This document shows, one piece after another, positions 30,196-42,125 of a stretch of DNA of 64,000 nt (position 1 is the first letter of the stretch; the number at the start of each line of letters is the position of its first letter). A program made the position numbers and the translations under genes. Origin of the DNA: Ligula intestinalis (lineage: Eukaryota; Platyhelminthes; Cestoda; Diphyllobothriidea; Diphyllobothriidae); assembly GCA_036362985.1 (NCBI GenBank), contig JAYGXS010000003.1:38396495-38460494 (forward strand), read 5' to 3'. The notes beneath the pieces are model-generated. The model saw only the letters and a list, made by a program, of their open reading frames with translations, did not search any database and was not told where the DNA came from.

Positions 30196-30659
30196 GGCCG
30201 CCGGACAATAGGTGAGTTCAGTATAATTTTGAATTTTTGATAAAGCTTCGAAGTCCTTTAACATGATGTCACAGTTATTTCAGAAGTCAGTTTAACGTTT
30301 TCATAGTACCTCCGTGACCTTTTTCGATTTTACCAACTGGATAAGCAAGTGTTCACGGGGCACGTTTCTTTCATGAATCAAATTAAATTAATGCAGAAAC
30401 GGTCTTAAATTAAAGATTGCTCAAACAATTTTTATTTGTGCGAGATCAGTCGTCTGCTTTCAAGAGCAAGGATGCCTCGACAACTTCAGTTTTGTGCCGG
30501 AAGGGTCTGAGAGCGATGGATTTGAATCTTGGCTGAGGGAAATTGGAATTCTTTTGCTTCCGGAGTGGACTTACGTATGTAGATAATCCAAATAAAGGCC
30601 GTACTTCATACATACTTTCCCGATGTCTGTCATCTTTGTCAACAAACATGATAAGATTA

Positions 30660-30830
30660 GTGGATGAAAACTATTGAAAAAGAAAAAAATACCAGAATTT
30701 TCATTTCTGGCTGATCCGTTGTCATTGGCAAACAATTTCCAACCCCAGGCGGTACAGCTCAAACCCGTGAGTTATTGATTGGAAGGCCAATGCTCTAAAC
30801 CATTCAGTCAGAAGCTCCTAGTCTTACTGG
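30660..30830 (-). mobile_element. tRNA-derived SINE, copy C
   Basis: Minus strand: an A-box-like TGAATGGTTTAGAGC, then a B-box-like CGGGTTTGAGCTG about 35 bases on, then a body starting GGGGTTGGAAATTG that parallels GGGGTTGGATATGA of copy B. It ends in a T-rich tract. Confidence 0.55.
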
Positions 30831-30849
30831 TTTAATTCAGGAATATCGA

Positions 30850-31630
30850 CATTGGCCTCGTGTGGTGCACAGATCTCGGTCGAACCCTTACTTTAACTGG
30901 TTAGACCATTCGTTGCATACTTACTCCTTATCCAATCGAGGCTGTTGACTTCTTTCAAAATAAGACGAATGGCTTATGTCAAACAACGATTATTTCTACA
31001 AAGCGAAGTAATTTTGACACTAACACGTTCGACTCTTGCTGCAAATTAAACGACGCAGAATGAGCAAGCACATTACATGAACATTTTCCAGTGTAGAATT
31101 AAGGTAACTAGAAGGTAATCGCTATATTTTCGGTTGTGAATATACACCAAGACACTAAGGAGGATGCAGAGCTGCACTTTGAATTTTAGGTTACTTCACT
31201 TTATTTGTTTAAGATAATAGCTACTGCCATTGAAATCCCCTATTGTTTACACGCTCGCGTGCCACGTAAATTTGAAAACGCACTATTAAAGTACTACTTA
31301 CAAACCATGAGTAGCAGTTTTACAAATAAATCTCGTCTGGAGTTTAGGTAGGGTTAGAATTCAGACTGTCGAAGGACAGCAGTGGACACATATAACTGTA
31401 AAGTTCAGGCTGCTTACCACGTATCCACGAAGGCTTAACCGTGATAAAGAAACAGCCGTTCTCCTAAGATACACTTTTGAGCTGTACTGTAGTATTTATT
31501 AGCCAATGAATAATTTAATTTGGAATAATATTTTTTAGGAAACGTAAACAAATAAATTTTCAAGTCTGGTGCAGTAGGTCGTCGTCGGACGTGTAGAAAA
31601 TGTGTACAGAGCAGTGCGTATTTTAAACAT
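30850..31630. other. Interval without a recognisable gene
   Basis: No domain, repeat end or tRNA-like box with a recognisable body was seen. Confidence 0.45.
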
Positions 31631-31654
31631 ACCGAAAAATTGATAATACTTTGT

Positions 31655-32670
31655 CATCGTTGGCCAATAGGAGGGATTGTTGGTTGGCGCTGTTTCCAGG
31701 CTTCTTTGAGGTTGGTGTACATCGAATCTAATTCGACATGCCTATTGATACACCAGTCGTTAGAGTTATTGACCTCTAAAAATTCGTGGCCTTTTTTTGT
31801 ATGGGCAGGAGCCTACAATGCGGGTTTGGTCCCGCAGTGCCCAAGTTCAAGTGTATGCATGGCGACCTGGGGCAGGTTGGCTCGCCTCTTTCCCTCTAAT
31901 CGATTTTCATGTAAGAGTGTAGATGCTGACTTTCCTGCTTGTCTACAGTAAACTGCACTGCGGTCTCCGAAATGCATTTTGTAGACGACCTCTTTTCTGT
32001 CTAAGTAGCCAGCCCTATCCCTAGGGTGTACAGGCTGATTTCGTAGTGTGGTCGCTGGATTGTGCGCTCCTTGGATCCGACACTTCCTTAGGTGTTATTC
32101 AACAAGTTCAGACACGTTTTTAATGTGTAGAAGTGCTCGCCAACTTCTTGCATTGGGCGCTTGATCGGAACAATTAAGTTTCTTTTCGTTTTTTAACTCC
32201 AATCGTCTCATGCATCGATGTACAAACTCCCTAGGCTTACCAGTTTTGAGAATAGTTTGAACGGGTACTTGATTTCGTTTTGGGAAAGTTCGCTGCTAGA
32301 ACTGTGTGGTTTTGCTAGATTGATTGAGATTTTAACAGTACTCCACTTATGAGCAACATGATGGTTGCTCTAATAATGAAGCAAAACATTTGCATAGGGC
32401 TTTTTGCGGGAAACCGATGCTTGAAACGTCCCGCCAGTTTCCGCGGACGAGGACGTCAAGAAATGGGAGTTTACTTTTTGTCTTCTTTTTCGAGCATAAA
32501 CATGATTCCTAGCATCGTTGAATTAATGACGTTGCACAGTTTATCGAACACTCTCAGATCCACGATAGAAATAACAGGCGAAGCGGAAGGTATATTGCAA
32601 CGAGGAAATAATGAAACACAAAGAATAACAACATGTGCTTTGATGTTTTTCTTCTGTCTGTAAAACAACC
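31655..32670 (-). pseudogene. PLE remnant: end of reverse transcriptase plus GIY-YIG
   Basis: On the minus strand from about 32670 down, one reads DKLCNVINSTMLGIMFMLEK and, after a frame change, PFLDVLVRG (the post-YVDD block). After several stops come TGKPREFVHRCMRRLE, SWRALLHIKNVSELVE, and then EVVYKMHFGDRSAVYCRQAG as the GIY-YIG start. The nuclease tail reads LPQVAMHTLE and KGHEFLEVNNSNDWCINRHV. The order is that of a PLE C-terminal half, with many stops and frameshifts. The wording of the nuclease (VYKMHFGD) differs from both the 14.4 kb and 21.4 kb copies, suggesting a third subfamily. Confidence 0.75.
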
Positions 32671-32679
32671 GACATTCGG

Positions 32680-33680
32680 TCTGGCATAGGAATTGAACTC
32701 TGTCTGGTGGTCGGGTCTGTGCAATTTCCGGGTGTAAAGAACACTTTTGTGGGCTTATCTTGATTTCTTATGATGAACGTGAAGATGTTTTCTTAAGGAG
32801 CGTAATTCACAGCCATCGAAAAACTTGATCTACTTTTATTCCTGAGAGTTCGGCTCTCTATTCAAAGTTCCGAAGTAACTGTAACTGTCATAATAATTCC
32901 GCCATTCGCTTTCTCAGGTCCAACAAACCGAACACAGACAGAAGCAGTAGAAGAAGAGCGCATTTTGGGAGTTCATCAATCAATCGTATTTATCAAGCGT
33001 TGCGTTGGCCGAAACTCTTTACAGTCATTTAAGACAGGTGAGTGGCACACTTGATTTTTCCAAAACCCCTCCGTTGATTTCAATCACAAAATCTGTACTA
33101 AAGCCTGAGCATACTTCCAGGGTATTGTGTGAAGACTAGAGCACAGAAAGCGCATATAGTCTGCGAAGCTTAAGAAGAGACAAAGGTAGAGATAGCAACT
33201 TCATGTTCACAAATTTAAACTTTCATAGTACGCATAGAGATTTCTACACGAAGTACTTAACGGCAGCAACCAAACACAATTGATACAGCACAAGCTAAAA
33301 ATCACCCACCAACGTCAGCTGACCGGATGCAATGGTTCTAGACTTCGCGTGCCGACTGAAGGGGTTCCTATTTAAAGACCAGCTTTAAATCATTTCAAGA
33401 CTTTTCACGCCCTGCCGGTCGATCCTGGTGGTACCCTGCTGTAAACTGTTCACGGGAACTGAATTCGCTTCAATCGATTACGACATCACAGCGGTCTGTT
33501 GCTGTGCCTAACTAACAAGGGTGGCATTATAATGTTTGTGACACCTTTAGGCCCTCAAACTTCGGTCGTATACTTTTTGAATATGTCGGTTCTGACTCGA
33601 CGGGTGGGGTGTCGCAGCAAAAAGCAGGAATATGAGAGATATTCAAGGTAGACTGGACCGAGTGCGATAAAAATTACGCT
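32680..33680. other. Interval without a recognisable gene
   Basis: Nothing identifiable on either strand. Confidence 0.45.
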
Positions 33681-33689
33681 TCCCAATGG

Positions 33690-33775
33690 GGCGTCGTGGT
33701 CAGGTTGGCTGGAGCGTTGACTGAAATAGCACCTTCCCCTAGCTGCCTCGTTTTCGATTCCCGCCGAGGCCTACA
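33690..33775 (+). mobile_element. tRNA-like SINE head
   Basis: An A-box-like GTGGTCAGGTTGGCTGGAGCG is followed about 30 bases later by a good B box, GTTTTCGATTCCC. The acceptor arms do not pair convincingly, so a functional tRNA is unlikely. The downstream body does not clearly match copies A-D. Confidence 0.4.
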
Positions 33776-34236
33776 AGTTTTTAAAAGCTGTCACTAAGAA
33801 GACGAATTGCTCGACGGCCCAGTAAATGATTCGGACACACAAAGGGATAGGCCTTTGGGTTTCGATGCGTTGGAATCCTGAAGGTCGACGATCTGCCATC
33901 AAGAAATTGAACGTCAGATCCTAGAATGCTGGCTGTGACTGCTTACTGAAATATTTTACTATGACCTGCGTGATGTCGTGTTAATGCAGGAGAGCCTGCA
34001 TTTTGCGCTTGACTGCCGGAAATACTCGCGGAACATACATGTTTCATAGACTATTAGAAAACTATCGAATTTTCTTCTTACTGAAAGTTAGGAAATTTAG
34101 CATCTTTATGCATAAGGGATTAGTGAATGCCGTCTGAATGGGTCTGAAGATTAGCTGGGGTTGACGTCTCCAAAATGCGTACTATATAGTTCTTTTCCGA
34201 AAGAAATGCCTTCGCCGGCTACTTCTATTTATTGGG

Positions 34237-34690
34237 ATGCATACTTTGCAATCATTAAAATCTGACCAGAGCATCTTTGTTGTTTCCGCTGACAAAGGTG
34301 CTGCTACTGTCATCATCGACAAAGAGGATTATAGCAAGAAGCCGGAGGCAACCATCAGTGGCACGGACGCTTACACTCTTCTCGCCGAAGACCCAACGAA
34401 CAAGCAAGCTAAAGCCATCAAGAAGAAGATTAATCAGTTCGCCGGCCAATAAGTGATAAAACCTGACGACGCCAAGTGAATGACCCTCGGCGATCTCTGC
34501 ATCGCACGCACATATGGTCTCCCAAAAGTGCAAGAACTGGATGCCCCACTGCGGCTCATAGCATCACTCATCGGGTCACCAACTTACAATATGGCTAAGT
34601 GGTTGTACAGGGGTCTTGGTAAACGCAAGTGTGCCCGTCACCTGTATCCAATGAGGCTAAGGAGATTTGTCCAAAACAACGCTTTGTAAA
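34237..34690 (+). pseudogene. PLE reverse transcriptase, N-terminal fragment
   Basis: The first reading block, 34237-34452, contains VVSADKGAATVIIDKEDY, equivalent to the LPADKGRSTVV block of the 14.4 kb protein. After a stop and frame change it continues at 34480-34690 with ARTYGLPKVQELDAPLRLIA and SLIGSPTYNMAKWLYRGLG, equivalent to FYGLTKIHK...LRPIVALKGSPTYNLAKW. Motifs A to C do not follow directly. The next PLE-like block on this strand is at 36850, so the two may be parts of one disrupted copy. Confidence 0.75.
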
Positions 34691-34699
34691 AAGGATCGA

Positions 34700-36840
34700 T
34701 AACTGTTCTCCAAAAATGCGTTCCTCCTCTACTGCTACGGCATACGTACGTTACACAAGCATTGACTAACGCAGGAGCTTGGAGCGTTTTGTCGGCACCT
34801 CATACTCGGTGATCGCTGTCAACCACGTAAGCCAAAATTGCCCTAAAGATGCACTTTATTCTGCCTGTGCATTCTTCATTTGACGAGGTTGATAAAAAGA
34901 TGAATAAGTAGCGTGCCTTCAATTTTTTAAGAAATTTGGAGCCCTGCCCGAAAAATGCCGGTGGCCTTTTGGAACACAGAACAATTGGTCCCGGAGCTCA
35001 GCCAGTTGAGGTTTTAGGATTTACTCAGACGAAGTATACAGGCAGAGAAGAACAACGGCGAACGGTTATCTCTTGCATTTCTGCCGAACAGCCGCAGAAT
35101 CAGCAGCAATAGCTGTCACGCCATTGCATCCACATGCTCCTGCCCCACGAATCTCCTCTTTTCTGACGCAACGGGAGATTTCCTAGCGATCCCCATGCGG
35201 ACTGACCTGTCGCTCAGGTGGAATCGGCACAAGGTAATTGTTTGCTCTTGTCAAATAAGGTTAGAGTTCGTATTGTCGAAGCAGTGTCTAGGGTCGACAC
35301 TACCGGGCAGTCAACACAAGGTAAGCACGCTAGAGTCTGAGAGCAGAGATCTTGTAAGGAAGTCTATAAACTCTGCTATAGTCGACAGATTGCATCCAAA
35401 TATATAGCCATTTAATAACCTTATAGGTTATTTTTGGTGCACTGAAGAACACAGCAAGAATCTCGAAAATGCTGTAAGTTGAACCTCTCCGACTGAAAAA
35501 GTTTCAAATTGAGCTCTTGACTAAGTTATTGCCACCCCACTCACACATACTACTAGCTACCTGTTGATAACTGAATGAATATAACGTTGTCATCCCACAG
35601 TGAATGATGGGCGTCAGCCCAAATACGCATATCCAATTTCGTTCCGCGCCTAGAGACTCAAGCATAATGCTGAGTTACTCCGAGTCCGAGATTAATTTCT
35701 GGCGCAACTAAAAAGCTGAACCTCGCGGAGCTGTGCCATACAAGGACAGAATCCCGGCAGCAAACACACACAAACTGCTGGGCATTCAGCTAGTAGCTTA
35801 CTGCCAGTATTGTGCACCAATACTAGCATGATTGCCAGTCGATTCGCAGTCTTAAATTTAACTTCAAGTAGCTGGGAATATATATTACCACCGTTCACCT
35901 GTTCTTTGTTTTAGGTTTTGCCGTTGCCTGTGGAGACAGGCCGGCTGAAACCAGAATGAGTTCGCGCTGCACACTGTCCCCGAAGAACCTGGGCCGCGGT
36001 GAAGGGGAAGAATGCCATTCCGGCGACTTTTTGCACATTTTCTATGCTGCTGTACATTCCTTAACGAGAGAAATAGCTACCAATAGCCCTAAATCCACAT
36101 ATACTCTCATCCCTCCATTCAACCAAGTAGAAAAACCTGTACAGATGTAAATATTGATGTTTTTTCAAATACAAATTACGTCTATACACAGATATCCCCT
36201 TGGTTTTCTCAGACATGTTTCACATTGGGAAGCTTATAGATGTCCCTGTGTAGCGGCCCGTCCAGGTCAGGATCTATATTTGAATATTGACCCATCCCTG
36301 CCCGAAGCATAATGTGGAAAACAATTTAGTTATTTACTGCTTTTTACTGAATGCGGGAATCTTCGTCACATCGGATGTAAATAGGTCGAAGTTTAAAAGT
36401 CAGAGAAAACTGTATAGGCTGAACAAACTTCAGCTAGCAAAAGAATTTACAAAGGGCTCCGCAAGCAATTGACGCTAGCTGTGTTCTCTGAAGAATTTTG
36501 TGTTGGCGTCTAATAGTGAGGCTCTTGGCCTTGCGTGCCCATGGTCGCCTCTTGACGCTTCCAGTCAGTCGCTGGATGAAAGATTTTGATTGGTTGTTGT
36601 CAAGACGTGGATGGCTCCAAAAGCGAACCCAAAAAGGAGTTTCAGGCAAACCAGTAGACGTGATTTAATGTTTGGGCTGTCTACCATACAAGCCAACTGT
36701 CTCGAGCAGCAGCTTGAGTCTAACCAGAAACAGTGAGTAGGCGCCAAACGTAGGACTGGACTGCCAAATAAACCGAAGTTGGCATATATCGACTGCGTTT
36801 AAAGTTTACCGACATGTCTTCAACTGCAGCAAAGCTTGTG
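34700..36840. other. Interval without a recognisable gene
   Basis: It lies between two PLE fragments of the same strand, but no reverse-transcriptase motif was found in it. The 60-71 codon ORFs on the minus strand at 36434-36747 could not be assigned. Confidence 0.4.
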
Positions 36841-36849
36841 GTGATCTAA

Positions 36850-37200
36850 AGACCAAAGTGTACGGAAACGCGACAAATATGATGCAAGTACTGAACTTTA
36901 ACAGCAACCATCCAAGCAAAGACAAACGCGGTTACGTAAGGACGCTTTATCGGCGTTTTGAGATGCACTGCAGTGAACCAGAAAATATGTTATCGTAATG
37001 CAATATGTTAGACAGCTGTTCAGAGGAAATGGCTACCTGCCCTACGTCGTCAACTGCTGCATGTGAAAGGGAGACGAGCGACAGGATCCCAGTGATCCCA
37101 AATTTCGGTGTGCGAATCCGTGGGTCAAAAAACTTTCGGAGGACCTCAGACGCTTTCTCACACCACTTGGAGTTGGGGCCACATGCAGGTCGGAGACAAC
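36850..37200 (+). pseudogene. PLE fragment from the reverse-transcriptase thumb region
   Basis: Reads ATNMMQVLNFNSNHPSKDKR, then GYVRTLYRRFEMHCSEPEN. This corresponds to ATNTTQLLSFHSNHP...CVKTLFKRIQTHCSKPEE of the 14.4 kb ORF (residues 396-433). A stop follows, then LRQLFRGNGYL-like coding in another frame near 37010. Flanking nuclease sequence is not recognisable. Confidence 0.7.
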
Positions 37201-37439
37201 TGTGAAGCGTCAGATAATGGAACGAAAAGACTCACTGTCACGGCAAGAAACGCCTGCAGTTGTCTGGGGAGCATATGCAGTTACGGACAGATAAATTGCG
37301 AGACTTCTCAAGACGCGAATTGCCGAGTACGCGGCAGCAGTGCAGAGAAATGACATCAATTCTCAAGCTGCAGATCATTCGCCGAGGCCCGGTCACCCAA
37401 TCACCTACCTAGGTAGAACCCAGTAAACTACGTGGAAGG

Positions 37440-38200
37440 CTCCTCTCGCATTCATAATGTGGTGAAAGCTAACTAAGTGTGCGTATGTAGATTTTTTGTA
37501 TGGAAGTTTTATCTTGTTTTCTGCATAACAGAGACATATTTGCTTTACTCATCTTGGATAAATTATTAAATTACGTGCGATCAAATGTTTGTCAAGGATG
37601 TACTATGAGACAAGTCAAGCATGGAATATAACTAACTACTTGTTTTGTGAAACAAATTTTGTTTATTTTCCGTTCTTCTGTTTGGCTATCTTCAGTCGTT
37701 TGGTTAACTCCAAGGGCTTAAAGCATATTGCTAATGTTTAAGTCCTTACTCGTATACAAGGGGTTTGGTTCTAGTAGGTGACATCTCACGTCAATAATAG
37801 GCCTGGAGGGAATGCTCGTCAGTCGGAGGCTAGATTTTGTTGTAAATGGCCTACCATTTACCATCTTAGCTCGAGTCACCCTATTGGCCCCCTACGCAAT
37901 ATTCGTTTGTAAACAGCGAAGTATTTATCGGCAATTGAAGTGGACACTAGCAAACGGATCGCGCGGGCCTAGCTTGCTACTCCAAGTACCGTTTAATTGC
38001 CATAAAGTCTTATTGTCCCCGTATGGGGGTCCATGGACAGGCCTTTTATTGGTTACTCCGTTCTCCCGTCGTTGATTAAGCGCACACCGGCTTCTTTCAA
38101 GTCCGTATACATATAGCTTTGGTGAGAGAACAGTGATTTATCCACCATTGAAGTTGATGCTGGAAAAGAAAACTCGCGGGGTTTAATTCGTTTCGTCAAT
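37440..38200. other. Interval without a recognisable gene
   Basis: No domain or repeat end identified. Confidence 0.45.
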
Positions 38201-38219
38201 TACTATTTAATCCAGTTGT

Positions 38220-38900
38220 CCCCTTACGTTTGGGCTGCAGCGCCCCTACGCATGGTTTTCGAGGGTGGCAGCGGTTGCTGTCCCGGCTCGTCTTCAGTTC
38301 CTTCATTTTCGTTAAACACCAACACTTCCGTCAGTCCCACCTCCCTTCTCCTCTGGGCCGGCAGTTCCATCCGTCCTTTGTGAGCTCTGCGTTTGTCTAT
38401 CCGTGAATGCATGCCACCTCTCTCCCCTTATTGTCCTCAGTTGGCCTGCCTTGTGAATGAGTAGAACCAACAATGTCTTAGCGGCGCAAAAGCCTGTGGC
38501 CACTCCCGTGTTACGCGTAAGATAGCCTCACGCGAAGGTCTCCGCGGTCAACCTTATTGGCCATCTGCGTACCGTGATTACCCGCTAGCGATCTAATCAG
38601 CCAGACCTGACGGCCTACACATTCACCCTTGGTTCGACCCAAAGCGGACTGTCGACGATTTGGACGGATGCCTCTGTTTTTTCCAGTTCCGTTGGCGGCC
38701 TCTGCAATCAGCAAGGAAGAATCAGGACGCGGCTTCCACACGGTGATGATCCCGGGAACCTTTGCAATGCCCCTCCCCAGTTAGAACCCCCTTTTTCTCC
38801 TAAATCCCACACATTACCCCCACAAGAGCGACAGTTTTTCTCCGAAAAATCCCTGAGGAGTTTTTTCACTGTCTGCTTCTATTTTCATTCTATGACACAG
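38220..38900 (+). repeat. LINE-like 3' untranslated segment (uncertain)
   Basis: GC-richer than its surroundings. Near its end is GAGCGACAGTTTTTCTCC, then GAGGAGTTTTTTCACTGTC and TGCT, which also occurs in the 3' untranslated region of the CR1-like LINE at 48700-48780. The shared block can fold through GACAGT with ACTGTC and TCTCC with GGAGT. No coding similarity was recognised in the rest. Confidence 0.45.
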
Positions 38901-38999
38901 GACAACTGGCCTCGCCAATAGTCTGAGAAACAAATGTTCTGCTACCACTGAACATGTGTACAAATAGGGCAATCAAATGAATTTTTCCTACATATCCCT

Positions 39000-39790
39000 C
39001 AATATACCGATACTGATATAAAAAAAATAAATAAACGTGTAAAAAAGTTAAAAGTTTTAGTAGGAAAAGGATAGCCAGCTGCTACAGGATCGAGGAAGGT
39101 ACCCTACAATGACCTCTTCCACACACTCCTACCCTCTTCTTAGGAAGGCAAATACCATATTCATAATTTTTGAACCACTTCTGATTGACTTTCGCCGCCG
39201 ACCATAGCCGCACTGGGAGCAAACACTGTCAGTGTTTATTCTCACTGTTTACAGCTTCATGCGTCTGCGGCACAGGCACGTGTGGCCTGTTGGCAGTAGG
39301 TTCTTTCTGTGCCAACACCATACAGCTTGCAACATTTGAATCGCTCTGCTTATCTGCTCAATGGCAATGTGTTTATCTACCTGCGGCTACCTAGCTAGTG
39401 GACGGGTTGAATTAACCATTGGGGTTCAACAATGAAAATAAATAACTTCAAATTTCTTCTTAAATTTTCAAAAGTAACTTCAGCCAGGTGCATGATTGCT
39501 AAGCCTTAGCTTTGTTGGCTTCATCGACCATTTTTTACAACTGCTTGATCATCTCTTAAGACAGATGTCATGGGGCAGCTATTGCGTGCTTAGTACTACG
39601 TACCGGGCATACAACTTGTGTTCCTTGATAGTATATTTTAGATTCGTTTGCTCAACCTTGGCTATGAATACTTTGTGGGAAATGGTTCAAGTTGTGAACC
39701 CATCGCCACTTCCGTCATCTTGCCTGTATAGCTGGCCATTGCAGAGAAACTGGAAATTTGCGTGCGTCGCGACTGTAGTTATTTTGGGGT
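39000..39790. other. Interval without a recognisable gene
   Basis: Only short ORFs without recognisable domains. Confidence 0.45.
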
Positions 39791-39809
39791 CTACACTATC
39801 ATCATTTTT

Positions 39810-40310
39810 TCAGTACAAAGTAACATAAGTTAATTATTGTTTCTGCTGCGGGTACTTTGGTAAACAGAGAGGATACATCTAGTGGCAACATATTCCGTCG
39901 GCCAACGTTATTATTTTTTGCCAATCTCAACATATTCAACGTGTCTTTCAAAATTTGTGGATAAAAAAACTTTAAAGTGACTTTAACTTTTCTACCAACC
40001 ACTTGATATGACGTGATAGGGCGTATTTTATACGTTCAAAACTTGACGAAATGTAGTTGTTGTTTGTTAAGTTAGAAAACGCCGTATATTCTGAGTATCG
40101 TAATAGGCGCGGGTCTTAGTCCCTAAAACTCTTCGTCAGATAAAGACACTTCTTGGGGTAGCTCTTCGTGCAATTTAGTCAACTGGTTTTTGACGGCCTC
40201 GATCCGATTCCTGTCCTTCGGTGATTTTGAGAACTTTGCACAATCCGATAAAACTTCTTTCACTTTCGCCACATAATCCAACCTATCCAGTAATACTATT
40301 CTTCAGCCTT
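39810..40310 (-). pseudogene. PLE reverse transcriptase fragment (N-terminal half)
   Basis: Minus strand from about 40290: DYVAKVKEVLSDCAKFSKSP, then VKNQLTKLHEELPQEVSLSD, matching the region after the ADKG block. Then RIYGVF..., and PITSYQV, standing for the LRPI..SPTY block. Finally LPLDVSSLFTKVPAAETIIN at about 39880-39830 is reverse-transcriptase motif A. Stops separate the parts, and motifs B and C are absent. The LDVSSLFT(K/N)VP form fits the MGSPLG lineage. Confidence 0.7.
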
Positions 40311-40329
40311 TGCCTGGTCGCGTTAGCAT

Positions 40330-42110
40330 GATATTTTAATCACAGCAAAGCTCTCTGCGACAATCGAACTGCAATAGTCTCCTTTAGTTTTGACGAACTT
40401 ATAAGCCAAAGTATATTTTATAGAAATAATACATAGAATTATTCATTTTCATACGCATTTTTTACCAAGCTACGCCTTTTTCAAAATGTATACAAGAGGT
40501 AAGTGAAATTTGCGGTCTTAAACATTTTTAATTTATGAGATTTTGTTAGACCATGCAGTAACGATTTATTAGGCATTTTATCAGTCCATTTAATATTGCC
40601 CCTTGTTACCTATAAAATATGGTCTACATCCGCTGAAAATGTTAACAAGCACCAATAGGCGCATTCTCAATAGCGTACAAAAAGATACTGTTTTTCTTAA
40701 GTTGGAAATATACGGCACGCTGTTTTGAAGACTTTAATGCAAGTTTACCAGCAGATTGGGCTTGAATTAAATCAGGCATTTGACAAGTTTCCGAAAACCA
40801 GCTGATTTACCTCTTTCCAAAAATTTTCGATCAATGGAGTAGAAGAAAGAATATTTTTATGCATATATGCTATGAAAGGGTTTGAATTGATAAGAAAATA
40901 GTAATTCCCTTGGAAAAATTCTGAATTTTTTGTCGGTATTCTACCGAATTTAATATTTGAGGGCTCACAGAAAAGCCAACAGTCCATTGTGACTGAAACA
41001 TCTTGGGATGAAGGTAAAATATAATTAATCTTATAACCCAACTGTGACGGGGAACAAAACAACATTACCTGTAGCTTTTTATTTTCCTAGGAAAGTAATT
41101 TCGGTCTTCAGTATCAGTTTATTAAGGGAAAGGTGGGCGACCACCTTCGAACTTAGAGTAAATCGATGTATGCAAGCTCTACAGACAAGGACCGGAAATT
41201 TTATCTGCATATTTGGCCCGAAGTTTATCAGTCACTGCGGGATTTACAAGCTGTCAACTGGTAGGCAATACTATAACTGTGGAAGGTGGTTAGCAGGAAG
41301 GGCACAGATGGAGAATAAGCATACTTGACCTATGGAACACGAAATATGTTCTCCTGACATATCAAAATCTGAATTCAAGTGGATATAAGGGAGGTAAAAT
41401 CAGGTTAGGTAACGAATGCATGAGACTGAAAACAACTGCTTCCTCACTCATCGCAGATCATTACACAGAGCGTGATTATTGCTTTAGAGTAAATACTGAC
41501 GTGAAGGAGCGCAGAATAAAAAAGTCATGTCCGAAAGCAAGCAAGAAATTTGCCACGGTTGCCTTAACAGTTCAGCCAGTGCAAGCAAAGCGTCAGAAAA
41601 AATGTTCGAATCTGAGCCAGGGATACGCAAAGCAGGTCTACAAAATGGGTTAACTTAAGATGCGACGAGTCAGACTCACAGCAAGCATTTGTCGGGCTGT
41701 ATCGTGCCTGTGCGAGGACATAACTACTGCAAGAGAAGAGACGAATGTTCGCATTCCAGATGTAGATATACTGAAAGAAGGACCGCTCTTTTTGCCAGAT
41801 CTAGGCTTTCAGACTCTTTATTATGTCCTTCGTCAGAGAAAAACAAGCAGATTTTGTATGCTTTCACCAGATTGATAAATCAGTTGACTGAGTTCTCATT
41901 CGGGGCCTGAGCATTAAGCTTTTTTCGGCTGCTATGCTAAACTTGTGACTCGAATTTGTAAGTGTGGTCGTCTACTTGCGATAGTCCATCACCTCACTCC
42001 GTAGCCAGCTTATGGCCATGTATGCGCAATCCAACAATGCGTCTAGTCTGTTCTGAGTAGTAACGAGGATGGGTTAAGTCTGGAGTGCAATACACTACAC
42101 CCGCCTGCTC
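40330..42110. other. Interval without a recognisable gene
   Basis: The longest ORFs are 97 codons on the minus strand (40772-41065) and 94 on the plus strand (41044-41328). Neither shows a known motif. Confidence 0.4.
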
Positions 42111-42113
42111 ACT

Positions 42114-42125
42114 AGAAATTACTCA
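42114..42125. repeat. Left target-site duplication of the 42 kb miniature
   Basis: AGAAATTACTCA, identical to 42736-42747. Confidence 0.85.

Noticed and set aside
33690..33775. Functional tRNA gene
   Set aside because: A and B boxes are present, but the cloverleaf arms do not pair well. It fits a tRNA-derived SINE head better.
37812..37840. CTGACGAGCATT on the minus strand as a hammerhead core
   Set aside because: No GAAA follows at a usable distance and no terminal-repeat context surrounds it.
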